From the NCBI GenBank assembly GCA_022340245.1, contig JAJDOI010000223.1, positions 1-45,522 of the forward strand: a DNA stretch of 45,522 nucleotides, written 5' to 3'. Positions 30,609 to 40,210 of the stretch are shown here, in pieces. A program made the translations under genes and the position numbers. Source of the DNA: Thiogranum sp. (GTDB lineage: Bacteria > Pseudomonadota > Gammaproteobacteria > DSM-19610). The stretch's first letter is position 1. The number at the start of each line of letters is the position of its first letter. Below the pieces are notes generated by a model, which made no database searches, was not told where the DNA came from, and saw only the letters and a list, made by a program, of their open reading frames with translations.

Positions 30609-31427
30609 TTACGAGCCGAGCAGGCTCTTGGCTATCATCGAAACGCCCAGAAACGCGAGGAACACCGCAAACACCTTTCTGAGCCGCCGCTGCGCCGTTC
30701 GGTGCGCGACCCGCGCCCCGAACGGCGCGCTCAGGACGCTCGCAACACTGATCATCGCGACCGCCGGCCAATAGACATACCCCGTGCTGCCCGCAGGCAG
30801 CCCGGGCTGCTGCCAGCCAACCACAGCGAAACCCAGCATGCCGACCAGGGCAATAGGTACCCCGCAGGCCGCGGACGTCGCCACCGCCTGGCGCATGTCG
30901 ATGTTGTGCCAGACCAGCCAGGGCACGGTGAGCGTGCCGCCGGCGATCCCGAGTAGCGCCGATACTGCACCGATCACACCCCCAGCAACCGCGTTACGTG
31001 CGGCGCCCGGCGCGATGCGGTACACCGACGGCCTGCGGTCGAACGTCATCTGCGCCGCCACCAGCAGTTCGAACACGCCGAACAGCCCCGCGAGCAACAC
31101 GCCGCCCAGCCACACCGCCAGCACACCGCCGAGCCAGCCGCCGGCGGCGATGCCGAGGGACAGCTGCAACATCACCGGCCAGTTGACGGCACCGCGCCGA
31201 TGATGCGCCAGGCCCGACGACAGGGCGGTGAAAAAAATGGTCGCCAGCGATGTGCCGAGGGCGAGCTGCATGACATGGTCGACGGAGAAACCCTGCAGGT
31301 GGTAAAGCGTGACGAGAACCGGCACAATCACCAGGCCGCCACCCACCCCCAGCAAACCGGCGATCGCGCCAGCGAAGGATCCCAGAAGCAGGTAGGCCGC
31401 GAGTAAACCGAAATTCATGCCCGCCAT
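30609..31427 (-). CDS. TauE/SafE (TSUP) family permease
   Basis: Two-repeat hydrophobic protein: GSFAGAIAGLLGVGGGLVIVPVLVTLY and GVIGAVSALLGIAGGTLTVPWLVWHN. Confidence 0.9.
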   Translation of the reverse strand: MAGMNFGLLAAYLLLGSFAGAIAGLLGVGGGLVIVPVLVTLYHLQGFSVDHVMQLALGTSLATIFFTALSSGLAHHRRGAVNWPVMLQLSLGIAAGGWLGGVLAVWLGGVLLAGLFGVFELLVAAQMTFDRRPSVYRIAPGAARNAVAGGVIGAVSALLGIAGGTLTVPWLVWHNIDMRQAVATSAACGVPIALVGMLGFAVVGWQQPGLPAGSTGYVYWPAVAMISVASVLSAPFGARVAHRTAQRRLRKVFAVFLAFLGVSMIAKSLLGS

Positions 31428-31500
31428 TGTACCGTGGCGATGAGTCTTTTATTGTTATGCTGACGCTGGTCAGTGGACACAAGCAACCCAACGCACGGAT

Positions 31501-33420
31501 ATGCCGCGGTATTTCAGAATCGTACTTATTGCATTCCTGCTCGTCTCCGGCAGCAGTTTTGCCGACCGCAACGATAAGCAGCGCGAACAGTTCCTGAAGG
31601 CCGAGTCGGCGCTCAAATCGGGCCACAGCCAGGAATTCCGGCAGCTCAAGAAGGCGCTCGCCGACTATCCCCTGCACGGTTATCTCGAGTACTGGGAGCT
31701 GAGCGATCGGCTCGGCACCGCGAAGCCCGCGGAAGTCGAAACTTTCCTGCAACGCTATCGCGGACAACCGATTGCCGCGCGCCTGCGCGCCAGCTGGTTA
31801 TACCGTCTCGGCAAGCACAAGGACTGGGAGGAATACCTGCATTTCTATACCCCGCAGGGTTCGGTCACCCTGCAGTGCTACGAGATTCGCGCGCGCCTGC
31901 AGGAGAGCGACCGCGAACAGGCCCTGCAGGCAGCACTGCAGCTGTGGCTGGCGGGGCATTCGCAACCCGACGCCTGCGACCCGGCATTCGACCAGCTTTA
32001 CGCCGACGGCGTTATCGACAGTGGCCTGATCTGGCAGCGTATACGCCTGGCTTTTGCCCGCCAGAAGTCGAGTCTCGCCGGTTTTCTGGCCAAACGCCTG
32101 TCCGCCAAGGACCGGGAATGGGTCAAGCGCTGGCAACATGCCCACCGCCGGCCCACCTCGGCGATAAAACAGGCCTGGGCGAAGCAGGACACGCCGCTGG
32201 TCCGCGAAATCCTGGTCCATGCGCTGCAGCGCCTGGCGCGGCACAAGCCGGAGCAGGCGTGGAAACACTGGCAGCAGCTGTCCGCCACGCACAAATTCTC
32301 GGCGCAGCAGCAGGGCGCAGTACTCAAACGCATCGCGCTGTCGGGCGCCCTCAGCAACAACCCGAACGCCGCGGACTGGCTGGCCAGTGTTCCGCAGGAG
32401 GCAGCCGATGCCGACATCCGCCAGTGGCGCGTACGCACCGCTCTGCTCGCGCAGGACTGGAAAGGCGCGCTGCAGTGGCTCGACCGGCTCGATAGTGATG
32501 AGCGCGAAGAGGACAACTGGCGCTACTGGCACGCCCGGGCACTGGCCGCCAGCGGAGCCGCGGGCGATGCGTTGACAGAGTACACGCGCTTAAGCGCCGA
32601 GCGCAGCTACTTCGGCTTTCTCGCCGCCGATCAACTGCAACGGCCCTACCAGATGAACGACGCGCGGGTGAAACACGACAAAGAGGGCCTGGCGTCCATC
32701 GAAGCGTTACCGGGCGTGCAGCGCGCGCACGAATTGTACCTGGCCGGCAAGCGCCTCGAGGCACGCCGCGAATGGTTTTCCGCCACCCGGGACCTGCCCA
32801 ACGATAAACTGCGGCTGGCGGCGCTGGTCGCCCACCAATGGGGCTGGCACGATCGTGCCATTGTCGCTGCGGGTCAGGCGAGCTACTGGTCCGACCTGAC
32901 GCTGCGCTTTCCGCTGCCACACCGCGAGTCGATTTTCGCCAATGCCCGGCGCTATGACCTGGACCCCGGACTGATCTACGGTGTCATCCGCCAGGAAAGC
33001 ATCTTCATGGAAGACGCTGTATCCTCGGTCGGCGCCCTGGGACTGATGCAGCTGATGCCCGCGACCGGCAAACAGACGGCGCGCGCCCTGAACATCCGCT
33101 ACCGCAGCGGCCAGACGCTGCTGCATTCGGATCAGAACATCCAACTCGGCAGCGCCTACCTCAACAAATTGATGACGCGTTACAACGGCTCCCCGGTACT
33201 CACGGCGGCGGCGTACAACGCCGGCCCCCACCGCGTCGCCGGCTGGCTGCCCGATGACGGTGACATGGACGCGACCCTGTGGACGGAACTTATCCCCTTC
33301 CGCGAAACCCGCAAGTATGTGCGCCGCGTGTTGACCTATGCGACGATTTTCGACTGGCGGCTGGAACTGCCGCTGACGCGCCTGTCCGCCCGCCTTCCGG
33401 TGGTAAAACAACGCTCCTAG
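31501..33420 (+). CDS. slt: Soluble lytic murein transglycosylase
   Basis: Signal peptide, superhelical region, C-terminal SLT domain LIYGVIRQESIFMEDAVSSVGALGLMQLMPATGKQTA and AAYNAGPHRVAGW. Confidence 0.92.
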   Translation: MPRYFRIVLIAFLLVSGSSFADRNDKQREQFLKAESALKSGHSQEFRQLKKALADYPLHGYLEYWELSDRLGTAKPAEVETFLQRYRGQPIAARLRASWLYRLGKHKDWEEYLHFYTPQGSVTLQCYEIRARLQESDREQALQAALQLWLAGHSQPDACDPAFDQLYADGVIDSGLIWQRIRLAFARQKSSLAGFLAKRLSAKDREWVKRWQHAHRRPTSAIKQAWAKQDTPLVREILVHALQRLARHKPEQAWKHWQQLSATHKFSAQQQGAVLKRIALSGALSNNPNAADWLASVPQEAADADIRQWRVRTALLAQDWKGALQWLDRLDSDEREEDNWRYWHARALAASGAAGDALTEYTRLSAERSYFGFLAADQLQRPYQMNDARVKHDKEGLASIEALPGVQRAHELYLAGKRLEARREWFSATRDLPNDKLRLAALVAHQWGWHDRAIVAAGQASYWSDLTLRFPLPHRESIFANARRYDLDPGLIYGVIRQESIFMEDAVSSVGALGLMQLMPATGKQTARALNIRYRSGQTLLHSDQNIQLGSAYLNKLMTRYNGSPVLTAAAYNAGPHRVAGWLPDDGDMDATLWTELIPFRETRKYVRRVLTYATIFDWRLELPLTRLSARLPVVKQRS

Positions 33421-33571
33421 GTCAGGCGGCAAACCACAAGCAGCATCGATCTGTCGCGGCGTCCCGGCCGGGCCCGCGGACCGGCAGAACCCGAAAGCCG
33501 CACCACCACGCGCTTGACCTTGGGCGGCCTTATCCGCACGCTATAGCTTCCGCCCGGTTGAAGAGAGCACC

Positions 33572-34531
33572 ATGGACGCACAACGGATCATTATAATTGG
33601 CGGCACCGGCTTTATCGGTTCGCACCTCACCCACAGACTCGCCGATCTCGGTCACCAGGTCACCGTCGTCACCCGTCGCCCGGAGCGACACCGGGAGTAT
33701 CGCATCGGCTCCAGGGTGGAGCTGGCACAGGTCGATCCTTACGACGCCGATAAACTGGCGGCCCTGTTCGCCGACGGCGATTGCGTCATCAACCTCGTCG
33801 GCCTTCTCAACGAGGAAGGCGCCAGCACCTTCAGTCGCGCTCACGTCGACCTGCCGCGGGCCGTCGTCAAGGCCATGCGCGAATCCGGCGTCAGCCGCTT
33901 GCTGCACATGAGCGCGCTTAACGCCGACGTCAACGAAGTCCGGGGGCGTTACCTGAAAACCAAGGGTGAAGGGGAAAACCTGGTACACCAGTCGCCGGGC
34001 GTGGTAGTCACCAGCTTCAGGCCCTCGGTGGTATTTGGCCCGGGGGACAGCTTCTTCCGGCGCTTCGCCGGCCTGCTGAGCATGCTGCCCGCCCCGGTGT
34101 TTCCGCTGGCCTGCGCCGATGCGCGGCTGACACCGGTGTTTGTCGGCGATGTGGTCGACGCCTTCGTGTATGCGCTGGACAACAAGCATACCATCGGACA
34201 GCGGCTGGAACTGTGCGGTCCCCACGTGTACACGCTGAAACAGCTGGTCGAATTTACCGCCGGCCTGGTCGGCAAGCGAACCACCGTGGTCGGCCTGCCG
34301 GACTTCGCCGCCCGTATTCAGGCCCACATCATGGGGCTGCTGCCGGGCAAGCCGTTCAGCATCGACAACTACTATTCACTGAAAAAAGACAGCGTGTGCA
34401 CCCAGCCTGCGTTTCCCGCCATGGGCATCAACCCGCGTTCCATAGAAGCTATCGTACCAACCTACCTTGGCTCGGCCAGCAGCCGGGCGCGCTACTACGA
34501 CTACCGTTCGCGGTCACGCCGCGCACCCTGA
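33572..34531 (+). CDS. NAD(P)-dependent epimerase/complex I NDUFA9-like protein
   Basis: MDAQRIIIIGGTGFIGSHLTHRLADLGHQVTVVTRRPER, FRPSVVFGPGDSFFRRFA. Confidence 0.88.
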   Translation: MDAQRIIIIGGTGFIGSHLTHRLADLGHQVTVVTRRPERHREYRIGSRVELAQVDPYDADKLAALFADGDCVINLVGLLNEEGASTFSRAHVDLPRAVVKAMRESGVSRLLHMSALNADVNEVRGRYLKTKGEGENLVHQSPGVVVTSFRPSVVFGPGDSFFRRFAGLLSMLPAPVFPLACADARLTPVFVGDVVDAFVYALDNKHTIGQRLELCGPHVYTLKQLVEFTAGLVGKRTTVVGLPDFAARIQAHIMGLLPGKPFSIDNYYSLKKDSVCTQPAFPAMGINPRSIEAIVPTYLGSASSRARYYDYRSRSRRAP

Positions 34532-35688
34532 TGGATATTTTCCTGGTCGGCGGCGCAGTGCGCGACAGACTGCTCGGCCTGCCGGTGGGCGAGCGTGACT
34601 GGGTGGTGGTCGGGGCTACGCCGCAGCAGATGCTGGAGCAGGGTTACCGGCAGGTGGGCAAGGATTTCCCGGTGTTCCTGCACCCGGAAAGCAAAGAGGA
34701 GTACGCACTGGCGCGCACCGAACGCAAGGTCGCACCTGGCTACAAGGGTTTCGAATTTCACACCGACCCGGGCGTAACCCTCGAAGAAGACCTGATGCGC
34801 CGCGACCTGACCGTCAACGCCATGGCAGAGAACGCCGACGGTGAACTTATCGACCCCTACGGGGGGCAGGAGGATCTCGCCGCGGGCCGCCTGCGGCATG
34901 TCAGCCCCGCCTTCGCTGAAGACCCGGTGCGCATTCTGCGCGTGGCGCGCTTCGCCGCACGCTTCGGCCAATGGGGTTTCAGTGTCGCCCACAGCACCAA
35001 CGCGCTGATGCGGAAAATGGTCGCCGACGGGGAAGTCGACTACCTGGTACCCGAACGGGTCTGGGCGGAGGTAGCCAAGGCCCTGGCGTGCGACAGACCC
35101 GAGCGTTTTTTTACCGTGCTGCACGGCTGCGGCGCCCTCGCGGTGCTGTTTCCGGAGATCGAGCGCGAGTACGCCGACAACCAGACCGGTCATGAACACC
35201 CCGGCCTGCCGCCGGCGCTCGCACGTCTGCAACAGAGCGCCAGACAAACTGACGATCCCCGGGTACGCTTCGCGACCCTGGTGCTCTCCCTGGGCGAGGA
35301 CCTGGTCAGCACGCAGCGCCTGGCCCAGGCCGAGACCCTGTGCACGCGTTTTCGCGTACCCAACGATTACACCCGGCTGGCGCTGCTCGCGATACGCATG
35401 GCGGAACAAATCGCCCGAAACGACGCCGGGAGCGCGCTGGATATCATGGAAGCCAGCGGTGCCTTTCGCGACACAAACCGCTGGAAACAGTTGCTGGATG
35501 TCTACGCGTGCTGCGCCGTGATCGACCGGTCGCGTGCCGCCCTGCTGGAAAACGCACGTCTGAAGGCCGCCGCCATCGGCGCCACCGATATTGACGGCGC
35601 CACGCTGGACGGCCCCGCCATCGGTCAGGCGATCCGGGAAAAACGTCGCCAGGCGATAGAGCAGGTCGTTGCGGGAGCGCAGTCGTAA
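34531..35688 (+). CDS. cca: CCA tRNA nucleotidyltransferase
   Basis: MDIFLVGGAVRDRLLGLPVGERDWVVVG, LARTERKVAPGYKGFEFHTDPGVTLEEDLMRRDLTVNAMA; ATG overlaps the previous stop (TGATG). Confidence 0.95.
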   Translation: MDIFLVGGAVRDRLLGLPVGERDWVVVGATPQQMLEQGYRQVGKDFPVFLHPESKEEYALARTERKVAPGYKGFEFHTDPGVTLEEDLMRRDLTVNAMAENADGELIDPYGGQEDLAAGRLRHVSPAFAEDPVRILRVARFAARFGQWGFSVAHSTNALMRKMVADGEVDYLVPERVWAEVAKALACDRPERFFTVLHGCGALAVLFPEIEREYADNQTGHEHPGLPPALARLQQSARQTDDPRVRFATLVLSLGEDLVSTQRLAQAETLCTRFRVPNDYTRLALLAIRMAEQIARNDAGSALDIMEASGAFRDTNRWKQLLDVYACCAVIDRSRAALLENARLKAAAIGATDIDGATLDGPAIGQAIREKRRQAIEQVVAGAQS

Positions 35689-35691
35689 AGA

Positions 35692-36462
35692 ATGGCTTTG
35701 CTAGCCGCCCTGTCCGACTACCGCAGGTCGCGCGCCGCGCGAAAAACCGTTCGCAAACTCAAGCAGCTGCGCACGCGCACCTCTCCGGCCGGTTACACAC
35801 TTCGCTCTTTCGACCGTCACCGTTGCATCTTCGTACATATACCCAAGTGCGCGGGCGTCTCCGTGTGCCGGAGCCTGTTTGGAGATTACGGCGCCGGCCA
35901 CTACCCGATCCGCGTCTTTCAGGAGGTCTTCGAGCCGCCGCTGTTCGACAGTTATTTCAAGTTCGCCTTTGTACGCAACCCCTGGGACAGACTGCTGTCG
36001 GCGTATCGCTTTTTGAGCCAGGGCGGTTTCAATGAGACCGACCGCCGCTGGGCCCGGCGGTATTTGTCGCCTTACCGTGAGTTCGGCGAGTTTGTGCGCG
36101 ACTGGGTGACACCGGACAACATCGCCTCCTGGATTCATTTCAGACCCCAGGTCGACTTCCTTTCCCTGGCCAACGGGAAAAGCGGCGTGGATTTTGTCGG
36201 ACGCTACGAACACCTCGATGCCGATTTCCGCCGCGTCTGTGAACGGATCGGCGTAAAAAACCGCCTTTTGCACCTGAACAGTAACGGGCACCGTGGCGAG
36301 GACTACCGCCCGGCCTACGATACCGAGACCAGAGCTATTGTCGCCGAGGTCTATGGCCGGGACATCGCCGCACTGGGCTACGACTTTGACGATGACGACA
36401 TCATTCCCGCCGCGTGCGCACCGTCACAGGAACATGGCAAACAGAACGACGCCGAGGATTAA
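35692..36462 (+). CDS. Sulfotransferase family protein (HNK-1/chondroitin sulfotransferase-like)
   Basis: CIFVHIPKCAGVSVCRSLFG (5'-PSB-like) and FKFAFVRNPWDRLLSAYRFL (3'-PB-like) motifs. Confidence 0.85.
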   Translation: MALLAALSDYRRSRAARKTVRKLKQLRTRTSPAGYTLRSFDRHRCIFVHIPKCAGVSVCRSLFGDYGAGHYPIRVFQEVFEPPLFDSYFKFAFVRNPWDRLLSAYRFLSQGGFNETDRRWARRYLSPYREFGEFVRDWVTPDNIASWIHFRPQVDFLSLANGKSGVDFVGRYEHLDADFRRVCERIGVKNRLLHLNSNGHRGEDYRPAYDTETRAIVAEVYGRDIAALGYDFDDDDIIPAACAPSQEHGKQNDAED

Positions 36463-37221
36463 ACGGTAGACCACGAACGGCATCATGCCGATGCGATCCA
36501 GCAGTTTCAAAAAGTAGTGGATGCAAAAGTAGGCGCTGACACCCGAGACCACGACACCCACGAGCATGTCCGTCCACAGGACCGGCTCGGCGGCCTCGAT
36601 GAGCCCGGTCATTTCGTAGCCGGCCGCCATCGCGATCGCCGGCACGGAGAGCAGAAATGAAAACCGCGCCGCGGCCTTGCGATCCAGCCCCACCAGCAGA
36701 CCGGCTGCGATGGTGATACCGGAACGCGATGTACCGGGAATCAGCGCCAGCGCCTGGGCCAGCGCAATGACCGCCACGCGCCCGGCTCCCAGCCGGTATT
36801 CGCAACGGGTTTGCGCCCCGATTCTGTCGGCATAACCCAGCAGCACGCCGAACACGATGGTGGTGGTGGCGATAACCAGCGGCGCGCGCAGGACAGTTTT
36901 GACGGCAGTGTGGAACAGCAAACCGGCCAGGCCGAGGGGAATGGTGCCAAGCAACACCGCCCAGGCGAGTAACGCCTCGTCGTCCGGATTGCGGGTGCGC
37001 AAGGCGCTGAACCAGGAATTGGCCATGGCCGCCAGTTCATCGCGGAAATAGACAATGACCGCCGCGAGTGTACCGAAGTGCACCGCCACGTCGAAGGCCA
37101 GGCCCTGGCCGGGCCAGCCGGTCAGTACCGGCACCAGTACCAGGTGCGCGGAACTGGAAATCGGCAGAAACTCGCTTAGCCCCTGGGCCAGCGCCAGAAC
37201 AATCGCCTGAAAAATGTCCAT
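36424..37221 (-). CDS. uppP: Undecaprenyl-diphosphatase (BacA family)
   Basis: MDIFQAIVLALAQGLSEFLPISSSAHLVL and ALIPGTSRSGITIAAGLLVGLDRKAAARFSFLLSVPA. Confidence 0.96.
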   Translation of the reverse strand: MDIFQAIVLALAQGLSEFLPISSSAHLVLVPVLTGWPGQGLAFDVAVHFGTLAAVIVYFRDELAAMANSWFSALRTRNPDDEALLAWAVLLGTIPLGLAGLLFHTAVKTVLRAPLVIATTTIVFGVLLGYADRIGAQTRCEYRLGAGRVAVIALAQALALIPGTSRSGITIAAGLLVGLDRKAAARFSFLLSVPAIAMAAGYEMTGLIEAAEPVLWTDMLVGVVVSGVSAYFCIHYFLKLLDRIGMMPFVVYRLILGVVLFAMFL

Positions 37222-37234
37222 TTGCGGTTCTTGT

Positions 37235-38398
37235 CTATAAACGGCTGCGCAGGTCAGGCAGGGCGAAGCCCAGGACACCGTGCTCGAGCTGGCGTGAAAA
37301 TCCGATGAATTTGAAACGCTCGCCCATTTCGCCGGGCAGCACCAGGCGCTTGGCCTCGTTGCTCAATTGCAGGAACCGCCGCGTGTCGGCGGGGTCGGCC
37401 GCGGACAGCAGCTGATCGAGGCCGCAGCCAAGGAGAAACTGTGCCTGGCTGGTGTAGCCGGCCAGGCGCATCCCGGCGTCGGTCCCGGCCTCGGCCACCG
37501 CGGTGAAATCGACAAACGCGGTAATATCCTGGAGACCCGGACACCAGAGTGGATCGGCGTGGGCCTGGTGACGGTAGTGGCACAGCAGCGTGCCCATGCA
37601 CCGCTGCGGGTGGTAGTACTCGGCGCGGCCATAGCCGTAGTCGGCCAGCAGCACTGCGCCGCTGGCAATCAGCTCACACAGCGACTGCACCCAGGGCTTG
37701 AGACCGGGGCAGTACTCGGACGCGTACTCGCCCTGCCAGTGGTTGTCGCGCGCCAGCCCCTCAACAAGGCGCTGCAGGTCGTCGTCGGGGGACATTTCGC
37801 ACCACGCCAGTCCCTGCTCGGTCGCGCTGACGCCGAGCGCCTGCACCTGACCGTCGCGCCAGCGGAAGCAGCTGACGGGCAAGGCATCGGCCACCTCGTT
37901 GCCGAACACCACGCCGTTGAACGCCGTCTGCGGCAGGCGATCCAGCCATTCAACGCGTGCCGCGAGCCGAGACAAGCCCTTCAAGCTGTCCTGCTGCAGC
38001 GCCCGCATGGCCGCGCTGCATTCCAGAATATAGTAGCGCTCCGGCAAGGCCTGCAGCACCCCCAGCTCCTGTAACAGGACACCCGCCAGTGCGCCGCTGC
38101 CGGCGCCCAGCTCCAGCACGCAACCCCCGCTGACCTGCTGGAGCACGGACGCAATGGAGCGGGCCAGACAACGCCCGAACAGCGCACCCGACTCCGGCGC
38201 GGTGACGAAATCGCCCTGCTCGCCAAACGGCACCAGGCCGCCGGCGTAGTAACCCAGGCCCGGTTCGTAGAGCGCCATGTTCATATAACTGTCGAAAGGC
38301 AGGCAGCCACCCCGGCGCCGGCTGGCCTGTGTGATTTTTTCCAGGAGTCTGTCGCTGACGGCTCTGGCGTCAGCGCCGGGCGGCGGGGAGAGGGACAT
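37235..38398 (-). CDS. SAM-dependent methyltransferase, MidA/DUF185 family
   Basis: FDSYMNMALYEPGLGYYAGGLVPFGEQGDFVTAPESGALFGRCLARSIA, VLELGAGSGALAGVLL, DYGYGRAEYYHPQRCMGTLLCHYRHQ. Confidence 0.9.
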   Translation of the reverse strand: MSLSPPPGADARAVSDRLLEKITQASRRRGGCLPFDSYMNMALYEPGLGYYAGGLVPFGEQGDFVTAPESGALFGRCLARSIASVLQQVSGGCVLELGAGSGALAGVLLQELGVLQALPERYYILECSAAMRALQQDSLKGLSRLAARVEWLDRLPQTAFNGVVFGNEVADALPVSCFRWRDGQVQALGVSATEQGLAWCEMSPDDDLQRLVEGLARDNHWQGEYASEYCPGLKPWVQSLCELIASGAVLLADYGYGRAEYYHPQRCMGTLLCHYRHQAHADPLWCPGLQDITAFVDFTAVAEAGTDAGMRLAGYTSQAQFLLGCGLDQLLSAADPADTRRFLQLSNEAKRLVLPGEMGERFKFIGFSRQLEHGVLGFALPDLRSRL

Positions 38399-38409
38399 GC
38401 CCGAACAAA

Positions 38410-38895
38410 TCAGGGTGAGTCCACCGGCCACACCGGCTGTGCCGTGGGGTCGAAGTGATCCCAGATCACCGCAAAAGCAAACCCGGTGACGGGGTGTTTG
38501 CGGTCACCGGCGATCTCCGCCAACGGCTTGAGCACGAACGCATATTCGAGAATCTCGCGGCGCGGCAGGTGCAAGCCGTCTTCGTCGACCACCTGGTCGT
38601 CATAGAGCAACAGGTCCAGATCCAGCGTGCGGCTGCTGCACTTGCCGCCGCTGCGGTCGCGGCCGTGCGCGTCTTCGATGGCGTTGAGGGTATCGGCAAC
38701 CTGGCGGGGGCTCTGCTCAGTATCGAAACCCACCACCAGGTTGTAGAACGGATCGCCGGCAAACCCCTCGGCCTCACTTTCGAAAGTGCGTGAGCGCTGC
38801 AGCGGTCCGAAAGCTTTTTCCAGCGCGGCAATGGCACTGGCGATGTTGCGTTCCCGATCGATGTTACTGCCAACGCTTACATAGACTCTGGCCAC
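38410..38895 (-). CDS. folK: 2-amino-4-hydroxy-6-hydroxymethyldihydropteridine pyrophosphokinase
   Basis: VYVSVGSNIDRERNIASAIAALEKAFG, SRTLDLDLLLYDDQVVDEDGLHLPRREILEYAFVLKPLAEIAGD; GTG 38895 chosen because ATG 38922 would overlap folB. Confidence 0.93.
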   Translation of the reverse strand: MARVYVSVGSNIDRERNIASAIAALEKAFGPLQRSRTFESEAEGFAGDPFYNLVVGFDTEQSPRQVADTLNAIEDAHGRDRSGGKCSSRTLDLDLLLYDDQVVDEDGLHLPRREILEYAFVLKPLAEIAGDRKHPVTGFAFAVIWDHFDPTAQPVWPVDSP

Positions 38896-38899
38896 TACT

Positions 38900-39256
38900 T
38901 CAACTCCTTTCACCACGCTCAATCATAACGCCTACCCCTTTGGCACCACGTACCGCGCCACCTTTGTTAAGGGTTAGACGCAACCAGGGGACTGCAAATT
39001 CCTCTCTGACCAGTTCCGCAACACGTTCGGCAAGTGTTTCAACCAGCTGAAATTCGCTGGCCTCAACGAACGCAATTATGCGCTTGGCCACTGCTTTGTA
39101 ATTGAGGGTGTCGTCGATGTGGTCACTGGCCGCAGCCCGGGCGATATCCGTAGCCATCTCCAGGTCAAAGGACAGGGTCTGCTTGATGGCACGCTCCCAG
39201 GCGTAGATACCGATAACGGTATCTACGCGCAGGTCGCGGATGAAAATAATGTCCAT
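38900..39256 (-). CDS. folB: Dihydroneopterin aldolase
   Basis: MDIIFIRDLRVDTVIGIYAWERAIKQTLSFDLEMATDI, ETLAERVAELVREEF. Confidence 0.95.
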   Translation of the reverse strand: MDIIFIRDLRVDTVIGIYAWERAIKQTLSFDLEMATDIARAAASDHIDDTLNYKAVAKRIIAFVEASEFQLVETLAERVAELVREEFAVPWLRLTLNKGGAVRGAKGVGVMIERGERS

Positions 39257-39377
39257 ACTGCCCAGGTCGCTGCCTCGTAAACCCTACACTATATTACATG
39301 TCGCCGTGCCGGCTCCAGCCAAACCGCAGCGACCATGGCGCTTGACCAAAGGCCCTCGAGGCATTCCAATAGTCGCG

Positions 39378-39971
39378 ATGACCACAGCCCCGATCCTCAT
39401 CGCCTTCGCCTATCTCGCGGGTTCCATCTCCTCGGCTATCATTGTCTGCCGTCTGCTCGGCCTGCCCGACCCGCGTGGCGAAGGCTCCGGCAACCCGGGC
39501 GCTACCAACGTGTTGAGAATCGGGGGTAAAAAGGCCGCCGCCATCACGCTGATCGGCGACATGCTAAAGGGCCTCATCCCGGTGCTGGTGGCCAAGCTGC
39601 TCGGCGCGCCTCTCGGGGTGCAGGCCATGGTCGCGGTGGCGGCGTTCCTCGGTCACCTGTATCCGGTGTTTTTCGGCTTTCGCGGCGGCAAGGGTGTGGC
39701 CACGGCGCTGGGAGTGCTGCTGGGTCTGCACTGGCAGGTGGGGCTGCTGACCATCGCCACCTGGCTGGTGATCGCCAAACTGTTCAAGGTCTCGTCGCTC
39801 GCTGCCCTGTTGTCGCTGCTGGTCACACCACTGTATATATGGTGGCTGATCCCCGAACGTTCGCTGATCGCCGCCATTGTCTTTATGGTCGCGCTGCTGT
39901 TCTGGCGGCACCGATCGAATATCAGGAATCTGATCCAGGGCACCGAGGGGCGTATCAGCGGTAAAGATTGA
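39378..39971 (+). CDS. plsY: Glycerol-3-phosphate acyltransferase PlsY
   Basis: AYLAGSISSAIIVCRLLGLPDPRGEGSGNPGATNVLRIGGKKAA, FGFRGGKGVATALGVLLG. Confidence 0.95.
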   Translation: MTTAPILIAFAYLAGSISSAIIVCRLLGLPDPRGEGSGNPGATNVLRIGGKKAAAITLIGDMLKGLIPVLVAKLLGAPLGVQAMVAVAAFLGHLYPVFFGFRGGKGVATALGVLLGLHWQVGLLTIATWLVIAKLFKVSSLAALLSLLVTPLYIWWLIPERSLIAAIVFMVALLFWRHRSNIRNLIQGTEGRISGKD

Positions 39972-40210
39972 GGCAGACGCCCACTCGTATCGCTTGCGAT
40001 GACACCCGCATTAAAAGCGGAGAAAACTGCCACGCTACGAATCTGGCGTCTTGCCCAGGGGCCAGGGGCGGCAGTGCCTCGACGGCTTAGGGCGCGAGCG
40101 CATGCACCGTGAACCCTGTCCCGACCGTAACCCGGCTTTTAGGGTGGCGGAAGGGCGCCTGGTGAAAATGCCGCTAACCCCGGTAATCGAGCTGCTTGCG
40201 TCACGCTCAG

